Positions 33,885-45,314 of a DNA stretch of 64,000 bases are shown here, one piece after another. The notes below the pieces were generated by a model that searched no databases, was not told where the DNA came from, and saw only the letters and a program-made list of their open reading frames with translations. This stretch comes from Armillaria gallica. Its lineage: Eukaryota; Basidiomycota; Agaricomycetes; Agaricales; Physalacriaceae. The DNA is taken from positions 4,433,001 through 4,497,000 of the forward strand of contig JBANDB010000007.1 of the NCBI GenBank assembly GCA_037576215.1, read 5' to 3'. The stretch's first letter is position 1. Each line of letters opens with the position of its first letter. A program made the translations under genes and the position numbers.

Positions 33885-33990
33885 GGAAGTCATCCACAAG
33901 CACTGATTGATAGCCCAAATCACCTCGGAACTTGGTTACAAATTTGGTTTTGTGGGAATATAAGACGCCACGGGACTTCATCTTCTAGTA
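33885..33990 (-). pseudogene. 3'-end relic of an F-box-like family gene
   Basis: The minus strand keeps the equivalent of the end of exon 1: TTGGAAGTCATCCACAAGCA and TGATAG near 33,890-33,915, then the TTTTGTGGGAATATAAGACG block, aligning with TTGGAAGCCATCCACAAGCA and TTTTACGTAGGAATATAAGA of the copy at 32.4 kb. Only about 100 bp survive. Confidence 0.65.
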
Positions 33991-34500
33991 CTTATCTCCT
34001 TAACGGTAGAAAAAAGCTGTGTGGGTAAGAAACTCGCTGGGGGAACAGACCTGACTTATCTATTCCAGGTTCCTTTCGCCTTGATAGCCATTTCAATTCC
34101 AAGCAGCATAATTCTCCTCGGAGCACGACGATACGTGCACCTCTGAACGGGATATGGACGGCTTCTACTGAGTGATCGTTTCAAAAAAGAAACACTCTGA
34201 CATAAAGCCACCCTTGCGCTGAACTAAGATGAATACTGCAGTTATGCTCTTTAAATGGACACCTACCTGCACCTGCCCATGTTGCACTGGCATGTGGGCG
34301 TACAAACCCTTCGGCTCGAGCTGTGGCCAATGATGCAGTCACAGCGCACGTCAGATCGTCTACAGATGCGATTCGTTGTAGCATCTGACGTGCCAGTTTT
34401 TCCGTAATCAGGCAGATTCACTTTATCTCTCGACGTTTCTTCACCTATATTTTGGTGTGCAATTGGAATCTGTTGAATCTGACATCTCAGTCTGTGGCAC
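33991..34500. repeat. Inverted copy of the 21.1-21.7 kb repeat
   Basis: It matches 21,120-21,690 in reverse complement. The blocks around 34,000-34,060 and 34,400-34,480 are the clearest. It follows an F-box-like relic, as at 21.1 kb. The minus frame at 34,181-34,384 has no recognised domain. Confidence 0.7.
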
Positions 34501-34592
34501 GTTTACTTCGCTTCACGTGTTGATGTAGTCCTAAACCAGGAAGCTTACGAATACGGCAAACGGTCCGATCGGACACTTCGTAGTCTCTCACC

Positions 34593-36084
34593 ATGTCCAG
34601 CATTGAAGCTCCTGAAAGCTATCTAGCTATCTTACCCTTGTTGTCCGAGCAACAATACGATGAACTATTTGACAACTCCAAGTTCAATCCAGACGAGTGT
34701 CAAACGCTGGGGTTGCTCGATGCACTAGCAGGAATATGCGTGTCGTAGGAAGAGGGGGAGGTCTACGCGTCGGCAATGGAGACCGGTCCTGAAACGCGTA
34801 CAATTTGCATCGTTGGGAATCACGAAGAGGTCCCACAGGTAACACGAGGCTGCCTAAACGACGTTTGCCGTCAACTCACGGACGTAGCACATCTCGTGGA
34901 CATTGCAGGGCTGCCTAACCCGTCGATTGACGATCTCTCTCCAAGGACTCAAGACTGCATCGGTGACATCTACAAAAGAGTTCTTTCATTCACGTTTGAC
35001 AATTTTTTAACTCGTCTGACAAAGTGGAATGCCCCGTGGCAGAGGCGGCAGGCAGTATTGATCATCGATTTTTGGAGCCGAGAAGAACAGGTTTCAGAAG
35101 CTAACAAATGTTATCAAAGATCTTTATGAGGTTGCCACTTTCCATACGAGGGATATAGAGACGGTGGTCGAAGTTCTCGCTACACTATCTCGAAGCTGGA
35201 AATTGAGCAATCCGGACACATTGGCGTTTATACGTGGGCTCGATCTTCTACCCACTGACTCTGATCAGGCAGACGGTATGTTTCCCTAATCGTTGAAGAT
35301 GACATGCTCATATTGCACAGCACCTTTCCCCATTGAACGATATCTGGTCTTGAAGACGTTCAATGAAACTGACACATTTTGCCGTATCACCCCGCTGCGG
35401 TCACGTATTCAAAAATCAGCCCATAACCGTGTTTCTGCGCTCTGAGATGCGTTGTGTAGAGTTGAACTTAAAAACGGGACGCTGCGTCTGATGAATATCA
35501 CTGACGAGGATGGAAGATATCTCGACCGATTCGTGGATGACACGGGTGTTCAGTTCGAGGAGCGATATGCTTGCTGCCCGCATTGTGAATGTGCGATGCT
35601 GGCATCACTTCTTCAGCATTGGACAATACCGCAAAGACCTGCTCCGATTATTGGGACTTCGAGGCTGTCTTGCTTTGGCTGTCGCATATATTTCACAGCT
35701 TACAAGAATGCAATGTTTGAGTTACCAGCAAGTTGTCCATATCTGTTTTACGGTGATGTATTAACTAGTTAAACATTAGGCGATTGACCTGCCTCGGCAG
35801 TTTTTCGTGACTGGAGCCGCAACACACTCTACCTACCCTGGGTTTCGCCAGATTTAACATCTATCAATCCTGATATACACGCTGTTGTCCAGAAAGACTT
35901 GTTGACGTTAGCACGAAAAGCGTCTGTAGAGCATGTGAAATCGCGTCGCCGATACTCAGAGAGCACCACGCATTCGTCAGTGGAAGAAGACATGGTACCG
36001 CATAAACCGCCCCGTAATGGGTTATACATATTGATTTCTTGCCATTTGCTCACCGATTTTTTTGCCAGGGGAATGGAAGACTGA
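34593..36084 (+). pseudogene. OTT_1508-like deaminase-family gene, disabled
   Basis: From ATG 34593 the frame reads MSSIEAPESYLAILPLLSEQ, hits an in-frame TAG at 34746, and continues in the same frame with EEGEVYASAMETG. A frameshift follows near 35,093 before LTNVIKDLYEVATFHTRD. A plausible intron lies at 35,278-35,321. A TGA (35,442) interrupts before ELKNGTLRLMNITDEDGR. The zinc-deaminase-like core PHCECAML (HxE) and LSCFGCRIYFTAY (CxxC) is preserved, and after a likely intron (about 35,755-35,804) the frame closes with FRDWSRNTLYLPW. The arrangement resembles the fungal OTT_1508-like deaminase family, whose roles are largely unknown. Two stops and one frameshift argue for a recent pseudogene. 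Confidence 0.65.
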
Positions 36085-37235
36085 CAGCAACAAATCATCT
36101 TAGGAACGCTTGTGTAGTTCCTGTAACACATGGATGGACACAGGTCAACGGCTTCTGAGGAAGGAGATCTGTACGAGCGAAGCTTCGCTGATAAAGGAAA
36201 AGAGGAGGAGGAGAATGGCAACACGTATGATTTTCCTGCCTTGACCGTTCTTAGTTATATTCCACAACCACATACTGAAATTTTACCAAATCGCTTGCAG
36301 ATCGTTATCAATTGTTCAGTGAATGCTATCTGCAGCTATTGATGCTCGCGGTACCATATACATAAATGACTCGTGGAACGTCTGGATGCCCGACTATTGA
36401 TTCGCAGCGATCTTCACGGTATTTCTTTTCTTCGCAACACAGTGCCATATATCTGTCATCACACGGCTAGGCCTGAGCAAGTGCCATCTGCAAGTGACCT
36501 TTTGGGCCTTGATCTTCATCTGGTTCATTGCTATATGTGTATCGATGGGTACGTATCTTCGTGTAGATTTGGTATGGGAGAAAGTTGCCAAGCGATTGTA
36601 CGGATAATGCGACCAGCAGGATTTGCTTGGGCAAGAGTGGATAAAGTCGGTAACGTTGCTTTTACGAAGCCGGGAAGCATAGCAATCATGACCCTCAGAA
36701 CGGTAGTGATTTAGGGCTAGAATATGATATGTCGGACAAATAGTGGTTCGGTCCGGGCCTCCGGGAGGTCTGAATGATATTTAAATAATTTGCGCTAAAT
36801 GTTCTGCAAATTTTCTCCCGCTTCTTAGTCTGCGAATCCATTCAGCACCAAACCAGCTCGACAGGTCTCTCTTATTACCTCTATATCATGTTAATCGGAC
36901 GAAGGCTTCGCTCTCGGATCCACAAATATGTTAACTACGGACAAAGAATTCTCTCTTTTTTCATGCTATTTTCTAGGAAAAACCTTGGCTTCACGGGGAA
37001 GCCTCATTGAAAGCTTGAAGGCGCATAAATTGATCGTCTGCACGAACTTGAGAAACATCCTACTTATTCCTCGTGTACACATGGAGTCATCTACATCCTC
37101 GGCAAATTAGGTGACGACAACACGGCTCCGGATTTGGCATTAGATCTCTTAAAGTTAGCAGGAGTCAGAGAGACGACCTTTCAGGCTCAGTAATCAACCT
37201 CATCCGCTTCCCCTACATCCCCCTTTGCATCTTCA
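36085..37235. other. Region upstream of TIM17, no firm gene
   Basis: Open frames at 36,130-36,342 and 36,373-36,714 (113 aa) and a short one from 36,888 have no family signature. The first follows the deaminase relic and may be its 3' part. Confidence 0.35.
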
Positions 37236-37963
37236 ATGACCTATGCAGATCATTCCCGCGATCCTTGGCAAGCATCTTTCGGTATCAGCTCACAAGCACT
37301 TGACAAGCACACTAACATATCCCTAGTCCTTGGGTAATTCTCAATGAATTCGGTGCTGCTTTCGCAATGGGTGCCGTTGGTGGCAGTATCTGGTACGGCA
37401 TTAAGGGTGCGCGAAACTCCCCTAGAGTACGTGGAAGCTACATTCAGAAGAATTCGTTCCCACCGCTCCGTTCAGGGTGAACGGTTTATTGGCGCCATAT
37501 CATCCATGAAGGCCCGGGCGCCAGTTACAGGCGGTAATCTTGGTGTATTCGGAGGACTGCTTTCAACGTTCGACTGTGCTGCGAAGTGCTGGAGACAAAA
37601 AGAGGATGCATGGAATGGTATCATATCTGGATTCATGACTGGTGGGTGTCTAGGCGCTCGAGGTACGCTGCTATTTCGTCTTTCCCCTCAAAGTTATAGC
37701 AATTGGTCCCCCCTTTTTCTGGTACTTAGGTGGACCAAAATCTGGTTTAGGATCCGCTATAGCATGTGGTATCCTTCTCGGTATATTCGAGGGTGTGGGC
37801 GTTGTTGTATCACGAGTACTTAGTGAAGGAAACCGACCACAAATGGCCCCATGTGCGCTACCATCTCTTTCAATCCAACTCTTGTTTATATATATGACAC
37901 ACAGTGCCTGCGTCGATGACTCCCCAACAGCCACCTTCTTCATCCATCCCTGGCTTGCAGTAG
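37236..37963 (+). CDS. tim17: TIM17, mitochondrial inner-membrane translocase subunit
   Basis: Exons 37236-37267, 37327-37426, 37476-37662, 37730-37852 and 37905-37963 give 166 aa, the usual length. The first intron has a GC donor (GCAAGC); its removal restores the conserved [16 protein letters not shown]. Four hydrophobic segments follow: [17 protein letters not shown], the stretch around [35 protein letters not shown] and [19 protein letters not shown], with the RxxRxxGER loop. TIM17 forms the TIM23 presequence translocase with Tim23 and Tim44 and moves preproteins across or into the inner membrane. The C-terminal tail [10 protein letters not shown] is Pro/Gln-rich, as in other fungi. Splicing of the last intron removes a hydrophobic read-through extension. 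Confidence 0.95.
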
Positions 37964-39106
37964 ATACCGCTCCCGTCCATACACCACTTGTCTACGCTAT
38001 CTTTTATACAGATAATTCTACCCTGCTCTCAAAATACCGCCATTTGATAAGCTAGTGCGCAGAATTCTGGCCCCCCTTCGTTATAGCTCAATGGGACTCG
38101 GTTGACAGTGACATCTTCCGGGCAGCAAGGCAATTGCTAAGTATTATAATACCTTTTAATCGACATAAATTTTCAGGTTGACGATAGAGCGACGCCATTC
38201 GTGTCCAAAGTTCGTTCGATGGCTCGCCAAATCTCATTACTCGTACTTATATACCAGGAACCACGGTTACCACTCTTGACCCCTACACTGCGAAGGCCGA
38301 AAACAAGGACCTCACGCCCCCCAGTAGAGGATTGAAAATACATGATGACATATGGACCTCGAAGTCTGATCGTTTCACGCACGATCGAGATCGCTGAGTC
38401 CAATCCGTTGCTCATCACAAGGTCTGCAGATGGCCATCTCAACTCCCGTGCCATGTACTAAGAGCCACCAAGGGATCCGTAGGACGGGCTATCAATATGG
38501 CAGTCACTGGCAAGACTAGTCTCGTAAACCAGACTCAACAATCCGTATGAAGAAAAGTCGTTCAATGGATGTAGACAAGACCTGTACGGCACCTGACAAC
38601 TTGCCAAGATTTTCCAATCCAGTGGTAGAAAGACAGTGCTTGCATACAATGGCCAACTTCAGATCCATACAAGTTTTCAATCATTCACGCAATAATATTT
38701 TTGGTAGACTGAATACGACCAGGTCTGTGTTTCATTAGAGCACAAGTGACAAAGGACAGACTAACAGATTAATGAGATGATATATCCGACTCATCATCGT
38801 ATGGTTGATGTCACGACTGGAGAGAAACCGTAAAGAGGCCAAGGTCGAGTACTTCTTTCCCGCAGGTTTCCTGTAGAAGTTGTCAGTGCCGCCATGGAGA
38901 AGAGTGTAACAGTTTTCGAAACAAGGGGTTAGCGGTTAATTACCGATTGACAGCAGCCCAATTAGGATAAGCGCGGCCGGCGCGGTCCGGAAATTCGAAA
39001 TTCCAACCATGTCATTGCTGCCACTACTAATAGCTGTACCTCCACCTTCTCCGCCCCACCTTTTCCTTTCCCGTCACCTCCATTCCGTCATTCACTGGCG
39101 TCCGCC
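37964..39106. other. Intergenic TIM17-Mo25
   Basis: A minus-strand frame at 38,173-38,454 (93 aa, ending GVALSST) has protein-like composition but no recognised domain and no obvious 5' exon; I do not call it a gene. CT-rich DNA at 39,020-39,095 is a likely promoter or leader for the Mo25 gene. Confidence 0.4.
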
Positions 39107-40371
39107 ATGAATTTCTTCAAAACAAAGCCACGGACACCACCAGATCTTGTACGAGGCCTTCGCGATGCAATTCCAAGGCTCGAATCCAGTGCCCCAGGAG
39201 GTGATACTCGGAGAAAGGCTAGTAATACCTACATCTTTCTATCGCTGGATGATTACCGAAGTCCTGTTTAGGCCAGCGAGGATGTATCGAAGAATCTGCA
39301 GCAGATAAAGGCCATACTGTATGGCGATGGTGGTGCGTTGTACCCCGCTCTCAACGAAATCTCCAATCAAAGGTCCACTTCTACGTATAACAGATCCATT
39401 ACCGGAGCTAGTTGCACAGCTAGCCCAAGAAACGTACAATACCGATCTCCTGCAGCACCTCGTCCAAAACATCGCCCGATTCGAATTTGAAGCCCGAAAA
39501 GATGTTGTCCAGATATTCAATAATCTCCTCCGACGTCAGATCGGGTCGCGATACCCTACGGTCGAGTATCTGTCAGGGAAGCACGAGATTTTATTTGCGA
39601 CGCTTGCTGGCTACGAGAACGAGGACGTTGCGCTCAATACGGGTATGATCTTAAAGGAGATGTTGAGGCACGAGGCATTGTGCAAGATTCTCCTTTATTC
39701 GGATAAGTGAGTTGCTTTGCTGACCACCGATCCTGCATTTGTGAGCTTACACCGTCTAGATTCTACAATTTCCCTCATTATATTGAAACCACGACATTCG
39801 GCATTTCATGTGACGCTTTTGCTAACCTCAAGGAGACGCTCACGCGGCACAAGCCGATGGTGGCGGAATACCTCGACAAGAACTACGATCGATTCTTTTC
39901 CTCCTTTACCACCCTCATTCTCTCCAATAATTATGTCACGAAACGGCAGTCTCTCAAGCTTCTGGGCGAGATTCTCCTTGATCGTGCCAACTTCAACGTT
40001 ATGACACGGTATATCGCCAACGAGGCCAACCTCAAGATGATGATGAATCTACTCAGGGACAAGAGCAAGAATATACAGTTCGAGGCGTTCCATGTGTTCA
40101 AGGTGGGCGCTCTTTCGGTCTTACCGATATTTGTATTGATACTGGTGGTGGCCTAGGTGTTTGTAGCAAACCCCAAGAAGCCTCCCCAAATTGAGTCGAT
40201 ACTCCGGAGGAATAAGGATAAGCTCCTGCAGTTCTTAAAGAACTTCCACAATGACAAAGACGGTACGTCACCTCCGCCTTTTCGCCGCTTAATGCGTGTT
40301 AATTTCTTCCTTCAGACGAACAGTTCAGCGATGAGAAACAATTCCTTATCGTCCAGATACAAAGTCTTTAG
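39107..40371 (+). CDS. Mo25/CAB39/Hym1-family scaffold protein
   Basis: Exons 39107-39217, 39272-39332, 39394-39706, 39760-40102, 40157-40262 and 40316-40371 give 329 aa. Diagnostic stretches are [67 protein letters not shown], CGxIL-like [33 protein letters not shown] sequence, [20 protein letters not shown] and [15 protein letters not shown]. The first intron appears to have a GC donor (AAG|GCTAGT), needed to join K and ASEDVSKNL. Mo25 proteins are alpha-helical repeat scaffolds that activate germinal-centre/STE20 kinases; in fungi Hym1 works in the RAM/MOR pathway controlling polarity and cell separation. The gene converges with the lactonase gene 342 bp downstream. Confidence 0.95.
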
Positions 40372-40712
40372 TGTTTTTCGTTCGCGCGCAACGGTCGCTC
40401 TTGTTTGTATCTCTCGCCACGCACCTGCATTTGTCATCCACGCGTCTCAATTCATTTTTGGCACTCTATAATAATACTCACTTATTTGTTTGAATACTGC
40501 TTTCACGTTCCGTCTTACATCCTTTTCTACATATTCACATCTACCACAGTACAGACCACACCCGTCAGTCAATATTCTCTTTACTGCTCAGTCGTTTTGT
40601 GGTATGTAGATAGACCGCCCTGCCCTTGTCACGCAAGATCTGTACCACCAGTTCAATGTTTTCTCACATAGCTCCCGTGAAACACTTGTAAATAAGTTGG
40701 CTTGACTACCTG
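40372..40712. other. Convergent 3' flanks of Mo25 and lactonase genes
   Basis: T- and C-rich DNA, consistent with two 3' untranslated regions. No gene is seen. Confidence 0.4.
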
Positions 40713-41943
40713 TTACAGCCATATGAAGGTTGTTCTAGTGGGGACATCAAGGTTTCTTGCAACCTCTTTGAGACCCCTCCCCTCGTCGACCCTACGGAAC
40801 ACCGCAACGCCGCCAGTTCCAGCTACACCGCTTGCGACCAGATATTCCGAGTCCTCGCCGCCGAATTCCATTCCACGCACTTGATCCAAGCCGGTGTATA
40901 CGTGACTGATGAGCTCCAGCTTCCCGTTGACATACCGGAAGATTGCAATCGCGTCACCGCGCTCATCAATCTGTCCCACGTTCCTATTCGACGCGTATAT
41001 GTATTGTACGGGGAACTTGACCGAAGTTTTAGGAATGAGAAGCTCAGCAGCGGCGAAAGACGCGTTAACCGGTGGGTCTGGGGGTATGATGGAGACATTA
41101 GCAAGAAGTGCGGCAGTCTTAGTAGTATCAAGGGAAGGGATCTTCTGGACCGTGAGAGTAGACGCAAGTTCGTGTAGAGTAAACAGCAGGCCATCTTCAG
41201 AACAATCGATAAAGTTTTAGGCCCGGAGCGTGGAGGGTAACATCAGATGGACCGACCTTCAACAGCTATATGCCTCGGTCCGGACCCTGCAGGTTGGGCG
41301 ATTGACCCGGCGATGCTCCAGTTTCCAGAGGATCTGTTTTCCCTGAGTCGCCAGATGGCGTCGCCTCCCTGTATGTGTGATCAGCGCTGCATGTACCACA
41401 GGGATAGAACCAACCTTACCAAATCAGGAACTAACGCCTCACTTCCGTACTCCAGTGCCATATGAGGGTGAGATACGCCTCCGCTACGAACGGGGAACGA
41501 TATCACGTTGGCGGTGTTGGCAAACTCCAATGGCGTATGTGCTGTAGGAATAATGCGCCCGTTGCCACTCCCATAGTTCATTGCGGCAACTTGCCCGGTG
41601 GAGAGGGCGACTGCAAAAGCGGGGCTGTCGCCGTCGGTTGGCATCGTGTCGACCGCCTGGGAGAGTACGCCATCTGATGTGACTGTGAAGGATTGCACGG
41701 CTCCTTCGGTATTTTCGTTCGTCGCACTGCATCATACGATCAATGAAGATCACTGGAATGCCGTCATATGAGGATGGAAACTCACTACAGGATGCTTTTG
41801 TTGGTAGGGTGCGACGTTATCCAAGAAGGATTGGCACCAGATGGATATTTGCCTGTCAGTGATAGGGTGGATGCATCTGAGTTGAAGAGGTACGACGCGA
41901 TGAAGACATCATAGCCGCCGGCGAGGATGGTGAAATTAACCAT
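40713..41943 (-). CDS. Seven-bladed beta-propeller lactonase (6-phosphogluconolactonase/YbhE-type)
   Basis: Exons 41943-41789, 41726-41420, 41368-41257 and 41194-40713 give 351 aa. Family words in order: FTILAGGYDVFIASYLFN at the start, GANPSWITSHPTNKSIL, LATNENTEGAVQSF, NYGSGNG, SHPHMALEYGSEALVPDLG (the conserved HPH near blade 3), SGPRHIAVEDGLLFTLHELAS (the conserved PRH and HE), then YIYASNR and the closing blade with VFRRVDEGRGLKEV. Related enzymes hydrolyse 6-phosphogluconolactone or muconolactone; basidiomycete members are often annotated as isomerase YbhE without a proven substrate. There is no signal peptide, so it is probably cytosolic. Confidence 0.88.
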
Positions 41944-42664
41944 CGTGATTTGGACAAAGGGCGGGTGGAAATCGATGAGGATGCAATGGGTTGGAGCACT
42001 TTAAATATGCAGATGAAAATACACGTTACACGAGCATGATTCTCCAACACGGTCTCAGATCTCGGGTTGTCTGGGGCAGTTGCCATCGGTCCGAATAACC
42101 CCGGCGAAAGTAAAATGCGTCACGCAGACAGAGGTTAACCAAAATATGCAGACAACCCCCGAATCTTTGCCAGACTTCTTGCGGTGGCTTCTGCCGGAAG
42201 TATGCTTGTCGCACGAAGAAGGGTTCGATGCGCTTCACGGAAACGAGTCGCGGCAACGAACCAGATCCATGTGCACACCAATCTGTCCAGTGATGAGACC
42301 ATACACCAAGACATAAATCAATAGCTCAGGATGATGACTTGGACGAGAAATTCAACGATATTTTAGGGCTTGCATTGTGCTATAATTTGGGCTTCAAATG
42401 AGCTGCAAAAGTCCGGTCACCGTTTGAATTCTCGTGGGATCATTTGCGTTCGAGATCAGTTTCCGAAGGGATTTTTAGTAAGTATATATATATTGTGCCT
42501 GTACAACTCGTGAGTAGTCACCAATCGCGTTTTGCATCAACGTAAGCTCACCCTTCGTGAGTCGTGTTGAGCCTCGCAATTCTACCACTCACCCCTATCA
42601 TAGGACACAACCTCGTGTTTCTGTTCAAGAGTCACGTTGACTGATAAAGACGCCTTCTTTCCTT
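41944..42664. other. Lactonase promoter side and F-box-like gene 3' flank
   Basis: No gene is supported. A TATATATA run lies at about 42,483-42,491. Confidence 0.4.
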
Positions 42665-43762
42665 CTATTCCCCCAATTCACTACTTTCTTCCTCAGAAAC
42701 GTTATCTTCATCCAAGTAATCTGAGTCATCATCTTCAGGCAACGCAGCCCAAAAGCTCCATTCGACTGTTTTCAGTGAAGGCGGTCTTTCTTCTCTCGGG
42801 ATACTTTTCTTCTTCTCAACCCACTTGTGTCGAAACTCCTCGTCGGAATACATCGACGTCATACAAGAGTCGCATTCGCCGGTCCACATGTTCTCGTTAT
42901 CGCTCCCGTCGGCTAAAATAGTAGTGCCCGAAGAAAGGACGCCTATGCTTAGATACACGTATTCGAGTTGTATTAGGCTTGACAAAGCCTTTGGGTAATG
43001 CCCCTTGAAATAAAATGAGCCACGACGATGAATAGGATGACAACGTGAGTTACTGGAAGCCCAAGGCCGTTTTTGTACACGATCTTCGTCGGACAGGGAT
43101 CTTTGAATCTGGCGATACTGCAAGTATTGCAAAGTCCACACCATATCTGTAACTGACGCAATCGGAGTACGCGCAACGCTGAAAAACTCCTGGAGATACC
43201 GCGGAGGACCATAGGAGAAGGCCACAGGACATCTCTCAGATCTAATTCCGTTACTCCCGAAGCTTTTGCGCGGGAAAACCGTAATTCCACGTTCCACTGG
43301 TCATTATCCCGGCTTCCAGATAAAGGACGTTGTGGAGTGTATTTAATCGACAACCAATCCAGTCTTATCTTCTTCAGCCGAGTAAACCCGTCGATATACC
43401 AGTCTTGTATGGGATTCGCGAGAGTCGGCGGTAATTGAACACATTGGAGTTCGCTGTCGTATGCGGGTAAGTACTGTGACTTTTTGGGCCAGCAAGGAGA
43501 ATCTGTCGAAATACCTGGTCCATTTTGTGAAGATATCCGGTAGCAGATGTCCAGCTGGAAAGGTATCTTTGTAATCCTTGGTGTAAAGCTTTGAAAACCA
43601 CGCCTCGAGGGCTACGTCTCGGTATGCTTTTGAACACAAAGAAAATGAATGTATCGATGCCCACTCAGGCTTATCATTATTGCCGCCGTCTTGTGAGTGT
43701 GCACGAGGCTGGGCCAAGGCGAACAGTGCTATCTCGCGGACGAGTTCTAGTGGCAAGTGCAT
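42665..43762 (-). CDS. F-box-like/leucine-rich hypothetical protein
   Basis: Exons 43762-43515, 43453-43054 and 43003-42665 give 328 aa. The N-terminus MHLPLELVREIALFALAQP followed by IHSFSLCSKAYRDVALEAWFSKLY is a typical Agaricomycete F-box-like domain (LPxEL..I and SLVCK-type). The middle has leucine-rich segments (CVQLPPTLANPIQDWYIDGF, VTELDLRDVLWPSP, FSALRVLRLRQLQIW, SLIQLEYVYLSIG) and the end is acidic (ALPEDDDSDYLDEDN). It is unrelated in sequence to the multicopy family elsewhere in the window. The second intron was placed because it links GLP to GHYPKAL in frame. A role as a substrate adaptor of an SCF ligase is inference. An in-frame ATG at 43,825 would add 21 residues. Confidence 0.75.
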
Positions 43763-44476
43763 GGTGATGGGAGAATATACTGAAGTCAACTTTCCCAGGC
43801 TTGCCCGACATGAGGCAATCGGCATATCCCGGTTAGGAAATTTATTCCGTCCAAAGTCGGGCCAGCTTCATGCCTCCCAAACTTTTTGTTCATGTTGTAA
43901 TTAAGGCTTTACCTCAGTACAATGCTTGTAAGACCTGGGTTACAAACTCCCGAGGAGTTTGCCCATTGACCTCCTATATTTATACTAAACTACGCTTATT
44001 CTAGTAATTTCTAACCAATCAATATCTGACTCAGCATGCCGGAATGTCGGATTGCTCGAATTCTCTCGCATATTCCAACAGTTCAGAAACTAATGGAGGC
44101 ATGAAGACAACGTTTGGATGAGAATATTTCTGCTTTTTGTGAGCTGTCCCAAGAAACGGGTATAAGTATTTACGGATGCGAGTCTCCCCTGGAACAGTTG
44201 CGATATTAGTAGACTCTAATTCCATCAATATACTCGAGGCCAGGATCCGCAAAATACTTGTTACCGAGCTGTCAGACTCAACGAACAATGAAATGAGCCA
44301 GGAAGACAAGTAAAGACAATAGATTGGAAAACACAGGGTATGGGTATAAGTATAGCGCTAGCAAATTTGACGAAATCGACTCCTGAACAGTGAAAAGATA
44401 GATAGATATATCGAATAGTATAGATTCGAGTTGACTCCTGTTCCATCCCAGTAGGGACATGAAGACAGACTTATGT
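43763..44476. other. Intergenic downstream of calmodulin
   Basis: A minus-strand frame at 44,031-44,309 (92 aa, with SVTSILRILASSILMELEST and NVVFMPPLVSELLEYA) is protein-like but unrecognised; it might be a decayed or partial gene. Confidence 0.35.
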
Positions 44477-45314
44477 CTAATAACCACGCATCATCTAAGT
44501 GACAATGTCAGTGTCAAATTTAATATTAATTACCGGCAGCAAAGCAAATCACACCTTCAAGAATTCTAGGAGGAGAGCCCAAAGTAAGCAACTACCCAGA
44601 GAGAGAGAGACAAAGTTGCTCACCTTGATAATCGATCTCTCCATTTCCATCCTGATCAGCCTCGCTTATCATCGCCTGTAATTCAGCGTCCGACAGGCGT
44701 TCACCTTTGAGAGCGATGAGGAGACTTTCATCGCGAATAGTCAAAGCGGTCACCAAGACTCGTCATGACCTGCTTCAACTCAGCCGCGCTGATGGTCCCA
44801 TTCCCATCTTTGTCAAACACCTTGAATGCCTGTCTAATCTCATCCTCGCTATCGGTCTCATGCGCGCGCTTTTTCATCATAGCCAGGAACTCTGAAAAGT
44901 CGATAGTGCCATCGCCGTCCGCGTCGACTTCATTGATCATGTCATGAAGCTCCCCTTCCGTAGGGTTCTGACCTAGAGAGCGCATGACGGTCCCCAGCTC
45001 TGTGGTGGTAATCGTGCCATCGCCATCTGACATACAAAAGTGCTTTAACGATTTTCGGATATACAAATGTAAGAATTTACCTTTGTCGAACAAGGAGAAA
45101 GCCTCTTTGAATTCTAGACAAATGGATGAAGTCAAGTCATGGATATTCAGCCAGGACACATACCAGTTATCTGCTCTGAATGACGAGACGAACAATTGTT
45201 AGTAGGTAGACCAAGGATCGATCACCAAGGACTTGCCGTTAGACTGGAATGGAGATGATCTCACTGTTCAGAAGAAGAAATAGATCGCAGTAGTCGACAT
45301 ACCAGTTGATCCAT
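44477..45314 (-). CDS. Calmodulin (divergent C-lobe)
   Basis: Eight exons (45314-45303, 45243-45237, 45175-45164, 45113-45081, 45026-44754, 44704-44624, 44565-44555, 44494-44477) give 148 aa. The protein starts [20 protein letters not shown] and ends EFLKMMRGY. All four EF-hand loops keep the calcium pattern: [36 protein letters not shown] and [12 protein letters not shown]. The N-lobe is nearly canonical; the C-lobe differs ([30 protein letters not shown]) from typical fungal calmodulin. Four coding exons are 12, 7, 12 and 11 bp, and intron 2 has a GC donor (GCAAGT); only this splicing restores the family's N-terminal helix. Calmodulin relays calcium signals to kinases, calcineurin and myosins. 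Either this is the organism's main calmodulin or a paralogue. Confidence 0.9.

Noticed and set aside
36373..36714. 113-aa plus-strand frame upstream of TIM17
   Set aside because: It has no recognised motif, and its composition does not differ clearly from chance translation.
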